In this document: piece by piece, positions 1 to 8,924 of the stretch
Layout of the letters: every line of letters starts with the position of its first letter
Numbering within the stretch: position 1 is the stretch's first letter
NCBI GenBank assembly: GCA_910583555.1
Contig: CAJTXO010000002.1
Span: forward strand, 187,462-251,461
Reading direction: 5' to 3'
DNA: 64,000 nucleotides
Source: an uncultured Eubacterium sp.
Lineage (GTDB): Bacteria; Bacillota; Clostridia; Lachnospirales; Lachnospiraceae
Made by a program: the position numbers and the translations under genes
The notes under the pieces: generated by a model
What the model was told of the DNA's origin: nothing
Databases searched by the model: none
The model's input: the letters and a program-made list of their open reading frames with translations, nothing else

Positions 1-1414
1 TTGACGTCACTTCGTAGCGGTCGGAAAGATCCACCAGAAGTCCGAGTACGAATCCGTGGTAAAATCTTTCCGGCATCGTAAACTCGGAAGGCCTGTTCCC
101 CCCATCAAAGGAACTCGCCATCTCGAGCAGTACCCGGTTCATATAGGCGTTCATTTCTTTCCGGTTTCCACGCAGAAGAGCTTTGATGAAGCCATTGTAA
201 TCACTGGCGTTCTCGTCAAACCAGTCCCGCACCATGTCCTCAAACGTCTGCTGAACTTCATAGTTGGTCAGGGAGAGTTCGTACTCCCTTCCTTTGTTCG
301 CTATGATCTTCAGGTATCCGGCGGCCAATAGCAGGCTCCACACAGCCCGCTCACTCCCGGAGAGCTGGTTAAATACCATTTCTTCATTGATCCTGCTGCA
401 GATCGTCTGGCCCGACAGCAGGTGCTCGAAATCAATCTTGATGTCCCGGCTGCCCTTCCGGATCAGCTGGCTCACGAGTCCGTTGGAACTCGTATTGGCC
501 CAATAGGGTTTTAATTTCTTTTTATCGAGAAAGCAGATGATCGACCACGGATTATAGATATCCGTCAACTGCCCGATCGTGAAACCATCGTACCAGTGCT
601 TTACTTCGTCTTTGTTAGTCAATTCAAATTCATCCATGGCACGAAAAACTTCTTCCTCGGTAAAGCCAAAACAGGAAGCATACTCATTAGAAGTCGTGGT
701 GACAACATTCAGGTTGTTCAGGTCAGAAAAGAGGGATTCCTTACTGACTCTCGTCACCCCTGTCATGATGGCCCGTTCCAGATAGGGATTTGTCTTAAAC
801 GTATTATTGAACAGGTTCCGCGTAAAGGAGACCAGTTCGTTCCAGTACCCTCCGACATAGGCTTCCTGCAGCGGCGTGTCATACTCGTCCAAAAGGATGA
901 TCACCTTTTTGCCATAGAAACGGCACAGATAATCGGATAAGCGGTGGAGTGCCATCGGTGCATCTTCCGGTTCCATATGGTCTGCCATCTGCTTAAAAGC
1001 CTTTTTTTCTCCTTCCGTCAGAACATCTGATTTTAGAAGAAAATAATTTTTTATATATTCGGTCTGCATGATCTCGCTAAACCGGCGTATCGTCATAGGA
1101 TAATTGGTTTCCTTGATTCCGGCAAATGACAGGAATATGACCGGGTATGTGCCCTGCAGTTTCCTGAATTTTTCTTCCTTCCAAATGTTCAGGCCGTGAA
1201 AGATTTCGTCCTGCCCTTTATACTTTATGCTGAAAAACCGATCCAGCATACTCATATTTAATGTCTTTCCGAAACGTCTGGGGCGGGTGATGAGTGTTAC
1301 CTTATCCTCGCTTTCCCACCATTCTTTTATAAAGGTTGTCTTATCCACGTAGAAATTATTTCTTGTGAGCAGTTCTCCAAAATCCTGCTCGCCAATCGAT
1401 ACTGTCCTTGCCAT
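1..1414 (-). CDS. AAA-ATPase-like protein (DUF1703 type), C-terminus cut by window edge
   Basis: The minus-strand reading frame opens at the ATG complementary to 1412-1414 and stays open to base 1, so the C-terminus lies outside the window. The N-terminus has the family pattern: a short 'NNFYVDKT' lead, then a modified P-loop 'TRPRRFGKT' at about residues 36-44 and a Walker-B-like 'VIILLDEYDTPL' near residue 160. These are hallmarks of the AAA-ATPase_like family (PF09820), whose members usually end in a PD-(D/E)XK nuclease domain (PF08011). The visible tail has the 'FYHGFVLGLL' stretch that normally comes just before that nuclease core. The family is very common in Bacteroidetes and Clostridia; its role is not established. 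The gene is monocistronic and divergent from the Fn3 protein at 1624. Family call is confident; function is not. Confidence 0.85.
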   Translation of the reverse strand, partial: MARTVSIGEQDFGELLTRNNFYVDKTTFIKEWWESEDKVTLITRPRRFGKTLNMSMLDRFFSIKYKGQDEIFHGLNIWKEEKFRKLQGTYPVIFLSFAGIKETNYPMTIRRFSEIMQTEYIKNYFLLKSDVLTEGEKKAFKQMADHMEPEDAPMALHRLSDYLCRFYGKKVIILLDEYDTPLQEAYVGGYWNELVSFTRNLFNNTFKTNPYLERAIMTGVTRVSKESLFSDLNNLNVVTTTSNEYASCFGFTEEEVFRAMDEFELTNKDEVKHWYDGFTIGQLTDIYNPWSIICFLDKKKLKPYWANTSSNGLVSQLIRKGSRDIKIDFEHLLSGQTICSRINEEMVFNQLSGSERAVWSLLLAAGYLKIIANKGREYELSLTNYEVQQTFEDMVRDWFDENASDYNGFIKALLRGNRKEMNAYMNRVLLEMASSFDGGNRPSEFTMPERFYHGFVLGLLVDLSDRYEVTS

Positions 1415-1531
1415 ATTACACCTCGATAGTTTATGAAACGGGTTTGTTTGTCATTCAGAACTATATATAGTATAACATAATATACTTATTCTGGCAACTT
1501 TCTTTTTGATGGGAATTTTTTTGAATAAGCA

Positions 1532-1560
1532 TTGACAAAAACTCCTTTCGGAAGTAAAAT
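1532..1560 (+). promoter_or_regulatory. Sigma-A promoter for the Fn3 surface protein
   Basis: A perfect -35 TTGACA (1532-1537) and a -10 TAAAAT (1555-1560) are separated by exactly 17 bp. The start codon at 1624 is about 60 bp downstream, leaving a short AT-rich leader and an AAAGGAG Shine-Dalgarno at 1607-1613. Confidence 0.75.
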
Positions 1561-1623
1561 AATTTTTAAGCGTTTCTAAAACGTTTATAAACAAATTTAA
1601 TTTTTGAAAGGAGTTCATTGATC

Positions 1624-2862
1624 ATGAAAAATTATGTAAAGGCACTGGCTGCTTTTGTGTTTGTGTTAGCGGCAATGATGTTTGTGCCGGTGACGTCTCA
1701 GGCGGAATTGAAGGCGCCGACAGGACTGAAGCAGACGAAAGCTACTCGTACAAGCGCAGCATTTTCCTGGGATGCGGTACCTGGTGCGGATGGCTATTAT
1801 GTGGCTGCCAGCACAGATGGTGAAAAGTATTCCCTTATTAAGGATGCGGCGTTTTCTCCGTCTTATGAGGTTACAAATCTGAGTGCGGGACAGTCCGTGT
1901 ACATCAAAGTGGTCGCCGTTTATGTGGACAGGGATACAGAAGAAATCGAAATGTCGGATCTTTCCGAGGCGTTAGAGGTCGTTACTTCACCGGACGCAGC
2001 GGCTATGAAGGTAGACTGCACCGAACGCACGCTGAACACGCTTACCTTTACGTGGAATGCCTGTGCGGGCGCTACCTCTTATGTCGTGTATGATTACAGC
2101 AATAAGCAGGTATTGACGACAGTGCCGGCTACGACTACTTCCTATACGAGAACGGGTCTTGTTCCGGGTTCCAGCTATGGCATCGTGGTAGAGCCGGTTC
2201 GTACTTCTGCCAGCGGATTTGCGGCGTCGACGAATGTTTCGGGCCTGTACGACGTTTACACGAATAAGAGCGCGCCGGCGAAGCCGTCGACCAGCGACTT
2301 TTTTGTAAGTGTTCCGAGTACCAGTTCCAAAGCGGCAAGCTTTCTGGCAGTAGATGTGAGCCGTCAGGCTGCGGGATATGAGGTAGAAGTATACAAAGTA
2401 AAAGGCGGAAAGAAAGTGGCTACGCTGTCTGCGTCCAATGGCGTCCGCACGAACAGCATGTCATTCAGCAAGAATACGCCTTATAAATACCGCGTGAGAT
2501 ATTATGTCGTAAACGATGGGAAAAATACGTACGGCGAGTGGTCCGGATACAGGTATTTCTACCGTCAGTCGGTTTCCGGAAAGAAAAAATGGAGTACGGC
2601 AAGTAAGAACGCGAAAGTGACTCTGAAATGGAGCAAAGTAACGGGAGCGACCGGTTATACCGTATCTGTTTCCACAAGTAAAAACGGCAAGTATAAAAAG
2701 GTGAAAACTCTCGGAAAGAACAGCAAGGGATTTACCATCACGAAAATAGGTAAGAAAAAACTGCAGAAAAACAAATCTTACTACATTAAGGTTGAGCCAA
2801 AGCTCAAGGATGGCAAGACGAGTATTAAAAATGATACGACGGTTGTATATACCGCTTCTTGA
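1624..2862 (+). CDS. Exported fibronectin type III repeat protein
   Basis: The ATG at 1624 is preferred over an in-frame TTG at 1618 because AAAGGAG at 1607-1613 sits 10 bp before it. The protein starts with a classical signal peptide (MKNY, then a hydrophobic run to 'TSQA'), followed by about 385 residues with at least three fibronectin type III-like modules. Each has the 'W..v.gA.gY.v' pattern: near residues 35-120 ('FSWDAVPGADGYYV'), 125-210 ('FTWNACAGATSYVV') and at the C-terminus ('LKWSKVTGATGYTV'). The tail is Lys-rich. No LPXTG motif or transmembrane anchor is seen, so it is probably secreted or held on the wall by its basic tail. Such proteins are typical of Lachnospiraceae. It has its own promoter and terminator. 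It shares its C-terminal Fn3 style with the LRR protein at 24780. A binding or adhesive role is inferred. Confidence 0.8.
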   Translation: MKNYVKALAAFVFVLAAMMFVPVTSQAELKAPTGLKQTKATRTSAAFSWDAVPGADGYYVAASTDGEKYSLIKDAAFSPSYEVTNLSAGQSVYIKVVAVYVDRDTEEIEMSDLSEALEVVTSPDAAAMKVDCTERTLNTLTFTWNACAGATSYVVYDYSNKQVLTTVPATTTSYTRTGLVPGSSYGIVVEPVRTSASGFAASTNVSGLYDVYTNKSAPAKPSTSDFFVSVPSTSSKAASFLAVDVSRQAAGYEVEVYKVKGGKKVATLSASNGVRTNSMSFSKNTPYKYRVRYYVVNDGKNTYGEWSGYRYFYRQSVSGKKKWSTASKNAKVTLKWSKVTGATGYTVSVSTSKNGKYKKVKTLGKNSKGFTITKIGKKKLQKNKSYYIKVEPKLKDGKTSIKNDTTVVYTAS

Positions 2863-2887
2863 TGTTTTTCACTGAAACATAGAGTAG

Positions 2888-2920
2888 AAAGGCCCGCATA
2901 TGATAGCCGGGCCTTTTTTT
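2888..2920 (+). terminator. Rho-independent terminator after the Fn3 protein
   Basis: An 8-bp GC-rich stem (AAGGCCCG at 2889-2896 pairing with CGGGCCTT at 2908-2915) is followed by a run of T residues to 2921. It lies 26 bp after the stop at 2862. Confidence 0.85.
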
Positions 2921-3010
2921 TGCTATATTTGATACATAAAATATAAATGAGCGGGCACAGCATACCATTCAGAAAGCGTGCGCGTAACATTTTGAAAAAG
3001 GGAAATAGGA

Positions 3011-4642
3011 ATGGTGAAATCAATGAGAAACACGATCAGGCTTGTAACAGTATGCGCAGCGGTACTGGCAGCAGGATTCGTTTTTTCGGTATTCCGCGCG
3101 GAGGACTCCGCGGCCAGCGGTAAAAAGCTGAAATCGTTCCAGATTCAGAACAAAGGCGATTTTTTACTGCTGAATAAGAGGGAGAAGAAAAAACTCCGCG
3201 TCAACGTGCGGCCAAAATCTGCCGGAACGCAGACGATCCGCTGGAAATCTTCGAGGAAATCCGTGGCGGCGGTCAGTAAAAAAGGGGTGGTGCGGGGAAA
3301 GAGATACGGAAGGGCAACGATCACGGCGTCGGCAGAGACAGAAGCCGGTAAAAAGGCAAAAGCGAAATTGCGCGTGCTTGTCGGGAGAAAGGTGACGGGC
3401 GTGTCGCTTGGGGTGTCCCGCGTGAACGTGGACGTAAAAGGCTCTGTAAAACTGCAGGCCAAAGTTTCCCCGGCAAACGCAACAAAGCGCAAACTGTCAT
3501 ATTCTTCCTCCGACAGGGGCGTCGCATCGGTCTCATCTGCCGGCGTGATACACGGAAGGTCGGAGGGGAAGGCGAAGATCACGGTCTCGGCAAAAGACGG
3601 GTCGGGAAAAAAAGCTGTCTGCAGCGTGCAGGTAGTGATCCCTTCCCGGTCAGTCATCGTCGACGCCGATGCGCATGGGACTAAGCTTGAAGTGGGAAAA
3701 AAAATGACGATCGGTGCCTCGGTGCTGCCGGCAAACGCGTCAAACCGGGGCGTGCGCTTTACCAGCAGCGATCCGCAGGTGGCGAAAGTATCCCAGTCAG
3801 GCGTAGTGACAGGACTTGAGGCTGGAAAGACGACGATCCTGGCAGCGGCCGCCGATGGTAGATCACAGACGTCAGTGGAAGTGGAGGTATACAGAGTGGA
3901 ATTACGAGATCAAAAGCTGATCGCCCACCGCGGTCTTAGCTCGGAGGCGCCGGAAAATACGGCGATGGCATTTGAGATGGCTGTCAAACAGGGATTTTAC
4001 GGGGTGGAGTGCGATGTGAGAAAGACGCTGGACGACCAGTTTGTCATCATGCACGACGCGGACCTCAGCCGGATGTGTGGAAAAAACCTGACGATCGCGA
4101 ACATGGACTTACAGCAGCTAAAAAAATACCCGATCACGTCGGGCGCCAATGTTTGGCAGTATCCCGGCCTGACGGTGCCGACACTGGAAGAATATCTCGA
4201 CATACTGGCGGACAGCGGGACGGTGCACCCGTTTATTGAACTTAAAGAAGAATTTACCAAAGAGGAGCTGCAGAAGATCGTGCAGAAGGTGAAAAAAACC
4301 GGTCTGCTCGAACGGACGTATTTTATCAGCATGTACAAACAGAACCTGTTATCCCTGAAAGAGATCGACGGGGTGAACAAAAAAGGACTGCAGTACGTGT
4401 ACGGGGCGGAGGAATCAAACAGGGACCAGGCGGTGAATGGTCCGCTCATAGACTGGTGCATCGCCAATGAGATCGATCTTGATACGCGGTATACGCTTCT
4501 TGAGGCCTCACATGTATCCCGTCTGCACGAAGCGGGGAGACAGGTCAATGTGTGGACTGTCAACCAGCTCGACAAAGCATTTGAACTCGTGACGGAACTG
4601 AAGGTGGATATGCTGACGACAGAATACGCTCTGAACTCCTAG
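3011..4642 (+). CDS. Exported Ig-like (Big2) glycerophosphodiester phosphodiesterase
   Basis: The 543-residue protein begins with a basic N-terminus and hydrophobic signal segment (residues about 8-27). Three bacterial Ig-like group 2 modules follow, between residues ~35 and 295, each with the 'SS...vA.Vs..G.v.g...G.a.It' signature. The C-terminal ~245 residues are a GDPD TIM barrel: 'LIAHRGLSSEAPENT' gives the HRG and E of the active site, 'ECDVRKTLDD' the E-x-D metal pair, and 'VIMHDADLSRM' the second catalytic His. It should hydrolyse glycerophosphodiesters, or teichoic-acid-like polymers, outside the cell to glycerol-3-phosphate and an alcohol. Start could be 3011 or the in-frame ATG at 3023; both keep the signal peptide. 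Fusion of wall-binding Ig repeats to GDPD suggests the enzyme is displayed on the surface. Confidence 0.88.
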   Translation: MVKSMRNTIRLVTVCAAVLAAGFVFSVFRAEDSAASGKKLKSFQIQNKGDFLLLNKREKKKLRVNVRPKSAGTQTIRWKSSRKSVAAVSKKGVVRGKRYGRATITASAETEAGKKAKAKLRVLVGRKVTGVSLGVSRVNVDVKGSVKLQAKVSPANATKRKLSYSSSDRGVASVSSAGVIHGRSEGKAKITVSAKDGSGKKAVCSVQVVIPSRSVIVDADAHGTKLEVGKKMTIGASVLPANASNRGVRFTSSDPQVAKVSQSGVVTGLEAGKTTILAAAADGRSQTSVEVEVYRVELRDQKLIAHRGLSSEAPENTAMAFEMAVKQGFYGVECDVRKTLDDQFVIMHDADLSRMCGKNLTIANMDLQQLKKYPITSGANVWQYPGLTVPTLEEYLDILADSGTVHPFIELKEEFTKEELQKIVQKVKKTGLLERTYFISMYKQNLLSLKEIDGVNKKGLQYVYGAEESNRDQAVNGPLIDWCIANEIDLDTRYTLLEASHVSRLHEAGRQVNVWTVNQLDKAFELVTELKVDMLTTEYALNS

Positions 4643-4706
4643 CGCCATGTATTTTTCGTCGTTTTCGGCGGCTCAAAAAAAATTTAAAATTTTTTAAAAT
4701 AAAGTA

Positions 4707-4735
4707 TTGACTCCTGGTCATTTTTGTGATAGACT
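4707..4735 (+). promoter_or_regulatory. Promoter of the MMPL/TetR operon
   Basis: The -35 TTGACT (4707-4712) and -10 TAGACT (4730-4735) are separated by 17 bp. A TGAC-N5-GTCA dyad (4708-4720) lies on the -35 and spacer, where a bound repressor would block RNA polymerase. Confidence 0.65.
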
Positions 4736-4765
4736 TACTAATCATAGAAATGACTGAGAGTCATT
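4708..4765. promoter_or_regulatory. Paired TetR-type operators
   Basis: There are two 13-bp dyads of the same form, TGACTNNNNGTCA. The first, at 4708-4720, overlaps the promoter. The second is a perfect 7-bp inverted repeat with a 3-bp spacer (AATGACT GAG AGTCATT, 4749-4765), between the -10 and the start codon. Spacing between dyad centres is 43 bp. The operon's third gene (8925) encodes a TetR repressor, so autoregulation is the simple reading. The dyads are seen; binding is inferred. Confidence 0.6.
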
Positions 4766-4786
4766 TTTGGTAAAGGGGGAATCAAA

Positions 4787-6862
4787 TTGAACCATTTTGG
4801 AAAGTTTATTACACGGCACAAATTTATTATCCTGATCTTCGGCCTCCTGCTGATCATCCCATCGGTGATCGGCATGAGCATGACAAGGGTAAACTACGAT
4901 CTTCTCAGTTACCTGCCGAAATCGCTGGAGACGGTGGAAGGCCAGGATATCATGGTGGATGAGTTCGGCATGGGTGCCTTTTCCATGGTAGTCGTAGAGG
5001 ATATGGAAAATAAAGATGTCGCCAAATTAAAAGAGAAGCTGGCGGATGTGGAACACGTAGAAAAGATCATCTGGTATGACAGCGTGGCCGACCTTACGCT
5101 TCCGGTAGAAATGCTGCCAAATGATATCAGGGAGGCATTGTTCCACGAAAACGCGACGATGATGATCGCCCTTTTCGATCAGACGACTTCCGCCGACGAG
5201 ACGATGGAAGCGGTGACGGAAATGAGGGGCGTCGTAAAAGAACAGGCATTCATAAGCGGCATGTCGGGAATCGTAACGGATATTAAAAACCTGGCGCTGG
5301 CGGAAATGCCGATCTATGTGACGATTGCCGCTGTGCTCGCGCTGCTCGTCCTCATCCTCACGATGGAGTCGTTTTTGACTCCAGTCATTTTCCTGGCGGG
5401 TATCGGTATCTCGATCCTCTATAACCTGGGGAGCAATATTTTTCTCGGTGAGATTTCCTATATCACGCAGGCGCTGACGGCGGTGCTCCAGCTGGGAGTC
5501 ACGATGGACTATTCCATTTTCCTGCTGGAGAGCTATCAGGCAAATAAACTCCGGTTTGAGGGCGACAAGGAGCGGGCGATGGCACATGCGATCGGCAATA
5601 CGTTCAAATCGGTGGTCAGCAGCTCCATCACGACGGTAGCCGGTTTTGCGGCACTGTGCTTTATGACGTTCGCGCTCGGCAGGGATCTGGGAATCGTCAT
5701 GGCAAAAGGCGTGATCGTCGGCGTGATCACATGTATTACGCTGCTGCCGTCCATTATACTCATCTGCGATAAGTGGATCGAAAAGACGACGCACCGCAAT
5801 CTGTTCCCTAAATTTGAGAAAACGAGTAAGTTTATCACGAAGCATCATCTCGTGGCGATCGTGCTGTTCGTGATTCTGTTCGTCCCGGCTTACTATGGGA
5901 ATAAAAATGTGGAAGTGTATTACAATATCGATTCGTCGCTGCCGGATACGCTGGAATCTGCCGTGGCAAACCGGAAACTGGATGAGAATTTTAACATGAA
6001 CAGCATGCACGTACTGCTTTTGAAAAACGGACTGTCCATCAAGGAGAAAAACGATCTGCTGAACGAAATGAAAGAGGTGGACGGAGTGAAATGGGCGCTC
6101 GGGTTAAATTCCATCGTGGGCGCCAATATGCCGATGGATATGGTTCCGGATAAATACAAAGATATGTTTATGAGCGATGAGTATGAACTGCAGTTTATCT
6201 GCTCGGATTACAAGTCGGCGACCGATGAAGTCAACAGTCAGATCGCGAGCCTGAACGACATTGTAAAGAAACACAGTCCCGAGTCGATGATCATCGGCGA
6301 GGCGCCTCTGATGAAGGATCTCGAAGATGTGACAGATGTGGATCTGGCGACCGTAAATTACCTGTCGATCGCGGCGATCTTTCTCATCATCATGCTGACG
6401 TTTAAATCCATTTCCCTTCCGGTCATTTTGGTAAGCGTCATCGAATTTGCCATTTTCTTAAATATGTCCGTTCCTTATTACAGCGGCATTTCCCTTCCGT
6501 TTGTGGCGAGCATCGTCATCGGGACGATACAGCTCGGGGCGACGGTCGATTACGCCATATTGATGACGAGCCGCTACCATAAGGAGAGAACGGTCAACCA
6601 TATGACGAAAAAGGAAGCGGTGGCCATCGCCCACCGGACGTCGATCAAGTCGATCATAATCAGCGGCCTCAGCTTTTTCGCCGTGACAGTCGGGGTTTCC
6701 CTGTACTCGGATATCGACATGATCAGTTCCATCTGTACGCTTTTGGCTAGGGGGGCCGTGATCAGTACGATTTCCGTTATCTGTATCCTGCCGGCGCTCC
6801 TGAAGCTTTTTGATAAAGTGATATGTAAGACGACATTAGATATGAGAAAAATAGATTACTGA
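4787..6862 (+). CDS. MMPL/RND-family membrane transporter
   Basis: The start is a TTG at 4787 chosen because AAAGGGGGA (4772-4780) lies 6 bp upstream and no ATG is near. The 691-residue protein has the RND layout in duplicate: one transmembrane helix at the N-terminus (about 12-31), an extracellular loop domain (about 35-170), a block of five to six helices (about 175-335), then a repeat of the pattern (helix at ~350, loop to ~520, helices to ~680). The half-repeat motifs 'QLGVTMDYSIFLLESY' and 'QLGATVDYAILMTSRY' carry the Asp expected in the proton relay of MMPL proteins. The family exports lipids, peptides or drugs by proton antiport. It is the first gene of an operon with a heptad-repeat exported protein and TetR, a common Firmicutes arrangement. 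The substrate is unknown. Confidence 0.88.
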   Translation: MNHFGKFITRHKFIILIFGLLLIIPSVIGMSMTRVNYDLLSYLPKSLETVEGQDIMVDEFGMGAFSMVVVEDMENKDVAKLKEKLADVEHVEKIIWYDSVADLTLPVEMLPNDIREALFHENATMMIALFDQTTSADETMEAVTEMRGVVKEQAFISGMSGIVTDIKNLALAEMPIYVTIAAVLALLVLILTMESFLTPVIFLAGIGISILYNLGSNIFLGEISYITQALTAVLQLGVTMDYSIFLLESYQANKLRFEGDKERAMAHAIGNTFKSVVSSSITTVAGFAALCFMTFALGRDLGIVMAKGVIVGVITCITLLPSIILICDKWIEKTTHRNLFPKFEKTSKFITKHHLVAIVLFVILFVPAYYGNKNVEVYYNIDSSLPDTLESAVANRKLDENFNMNSMHVLLLKNGLSIKEKNDLLNEMKEVDGVKWALGLNSIVGANMPMDMVPDKYKDMFMSDEYELQFICSDYKSATDEVNSQIASLNDIVKKHSPESMIIGEAPLMKDLEDVTDVDLATVNYLSIAAIFLIIMLTFKSISLPVILVSVIEFAIFLNMSVPYYSGISLPFVASIVIGTIQLGATVDYAILMTSRYHKERTVNHMTKKEAVAIAHRTSIKSIIISGLSFFAVTVGVSLYSDIDMISSICTLLARGAVISTISVICILPALLKLFDKVICKTTLDMRKIDY

Positions 6863-6934
6863 CATGAGTAGAAGATCATGCAGGTAAGAATTGAAAAAAT
6901 GATGGTCATATAGAATAGAAAGGATGTGTATCGT

Positions 6935-8920
6935 ATGAATCGAAATAGAAAACTGAACAGGGTGAAAAAGACAGTCGTATCCGGACTTGTCGTGACAAGT
7001 CTGATCTTTGGCAACAGCGCGTTCGTCCAGGCCGAGCAGGTGACAAAGGAGGAGTCCGTATATGTCAATGCGGGAGCCGATGGGTCGGTAACCGGGATCA
7101 CGGTGTCGGACTGGTTAAAAAATGCCGGCATCAATGGCACGATCAGTGATAAGTCCACGCTGAAGGACATTCAAAACGTAAAAGGGGAAGAAACATTTGA
7201 ACAGAACGGCGAGGGGCTGAACTGGAGCGCCGGCTCGAATGACATCTATTATCAGGGAACGACGGATAAAGAGCTGCCGGTCAGCGTCAGCCTGTCCTAC
7301 AAACTCGACGGAAAAGAAATATCGCCGGAGGAACTTGCCGGAAAGAGCGGAAAAGTGGAGATCCATGTCAAATATACGAACCATTCATCCGTCAGGAAAA
7401 AAGTGAACGGAGAGCAGGAAAAAATGTATACGCCATTTCTCATGGCGACCGGTGTCATCCTTCCGACGGAGAAATTTACCGATGTCGAAGTTGATCACGG
7501 CAGGATCGTAAATGAGGGTTCGAACAATATCGTTGTCGGTTTCGGTGTGCCGGGCATGGTGGAGAGTCTGGATCTGAGCGGAGATACGGCAGAGAAATTC
7601 CCATCTGAGTTCACCGTAACAGCAGACGTCAGCGATTTTTCGCTCGGCAATACGATCACGTACGCGAGCGCCAGCATTTTGTCCGATCTGGAAGTGGACG
7701 ACGACAGCACGCTTGACGATCTGGAAGATGACATTGAAACACTGGTGGATTCGTCCGAAGAACTGGTAGACGGCTCGAAAACATTATCCGAGAAACTCGG
7801 GGAGCTGCAGGATAAATTTGAGGAATACGCAGACGGCGAGAAGGAATTGAATAAGGGGATCAATGATCTGGCAGCCGGCGGAAACAAACTGGCCAAAGGG
7901 ATAAAAGAATATACGGCCGGCGTGGATTCGCTCGCGAATGGTACAAAAGATTACGTGAACGGGGCGAAGAAGATCACGGACGGCGCCAGCCAGATTTACG
8001 GCGCGGCTAAAGAAATGCCGGGCGGCTATAAGGAATTTTCCGGCGGGATCAGCAAGTACACCGCCGGCGTGGATGAGATCGCGGAGAAGATGAAAACGAG
8101 CGGTCTCGCGCAGGGAGCAGCCAGCGTATCCGCCGGCATATCGGAGTTAAACGGCAATCTGGAAAAACTCAAAGAGTCCTATGACAGCTATGAAGCGATC
8201 ATCGCCGGCATTCAGGCTCAGGCGGGAATGACCGAGGACGAGGGGCAGAAACAGGCGCTGCTCGCCTACGCCGAGGCGCTGAAACAATTGTCCACCGGCC
8301 AGAAGGAAAGCGTAACGGCGCTCGCTAGCGCAACCAACGAAAAGAGCAAGCTGAAAAGCGGAGCCTCCCAGGTGTCCGGCGGGATCAAGCAGGTGGCAGA
8401 CGGCATTTCCGCCGTAGCTGCCGAATCCTCCAAGCTGCGCGCCGCCGACGGCAAAATGACCACGAGCATCCAGACGCTCACCGCCAAGTTAAAAGAACTC
8501 AGTGAGGGCGGCGCCAAATTAAGCAAAAACGATAAAAAACTGCTTGCCGGCGCCAAAAAGATACTAAAAGCGACTAAATCCGTAAAATCCGGCAGCAGCG
8601 AACTGATCCGCGGCGCTGCCAAATTGAAAAAGGGCAGCGGCAAGCTTCACAGTTCGACTGCGAAAGTAACCGACGGCATAACAAAACTCGGAGAGGGAGC
8701 GATCGACCTAAAAGATGGAATGGCCGAATTTGACGAAAAGGGCATCCAGAAGATCAATGAGAAGTACGAGGATGATTTCCTGACGCTGAAAGACCGTCTC
8801 AGTGCCCTGCTGGACATTTCCAAGGAGTATACGAACTTCTCCGGCATCGGAACCGGAATGGACGGTGAAGTGAAATTCATCATTGAAACCGCTGCCATTG
8901 AAAAAGAAGAGGAAGAGTGA
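6935..8920 (+). CDS. Exported heptad-repeat (YhgE/X-X-X-Leu-X-X-Gly type) protein
   Basis: ATG at 6935 is used rather than GTG at 6926, because AAAGGA (6919-6924) is 10 bp before the ATG but only 1 bp before the GTG. Residues 1-30 are a signal sequence ('VSGLVVTSLIFGNSAFVQA'). An N-terminal beta-rich region (about 30-250) is followed by a long central region (about 255-600) built of seven-residue units of the 'L..G...L' kind with many 'aagI..Ls.G...L' repeats, predicted to form a helical or coiled-coil rod. It ends in a short acidic tail with no clear membrane anchor. Proteins of this kind are found next to MMPL transporters and are thought to work with them outside the membrane. The partner role is inferred from the shared operon: 72 bp after the transporter and 4 bp before tetR. 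Confidence 0.75.
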   Translation: MNRNRKLNRVKKTVVSGLVVTSLIFGNSAFVQAEQVTKEESVYVNAGADGSVTGITVSDWLKNAGINGTISDKSTLKDIQNVKGEETFEQNGEGLNWSAGSNDIYYQGTTDKELPVSVSLSYKLDGKEISPEELAGKSGKVEIHVKYTNHSSVRKKVNGEQEKMYTPFLMATGVILPTEKFTDVEVDHGRIVNEGSNNIVVGFGVPGMVESLDLSGDTAEKFPSEFTVTADVSDFSLGNTITYASASILSDLEVDDDSTLDDLEDDIETLVDSSEELVDGSKTLSEKLGELQDKFEEYADGEKELNKGINDLAAGGNKLAKGIKEYTAGVDSLANGTKDYVNGAKKITDGASQIYGAAKEMPGGYKEFSGGISKYTAGVDEIAEKMKTSGLAQGAASVSAGISELNGNLEKLKESYDSYEAIIAGIQAQAGMTEDEGQKQALLAYAEALKQLSTGQKESVTALASATNEKSKLKSGASQVSGGIKQVADGISAVAAESSKLRAADGKMTTSIQTLTAKLKELSEGGAKLSKNDKKLLAGAKKILKATKSVKSGSSELIRGAAKLKKGSGKLHSSTAKVTDGITKLGEGAIDLKDGMAEFDEKGIQKINEKYEDDFLTLKDRLSALLDISKEYTNFSGIGTGMDGEVKFIIETAAIEKEEEE

Positions 8921-8924
8921 TCAT

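Noticed and set aside
5027..6010. Long minus-strand frame opposite the MMPL gene
   Set aside because: Its composition (rich in Arg, His, Asp) is typical of an antisense shadow and it lacks a ribosome site; the MMPL frame is clearly real.
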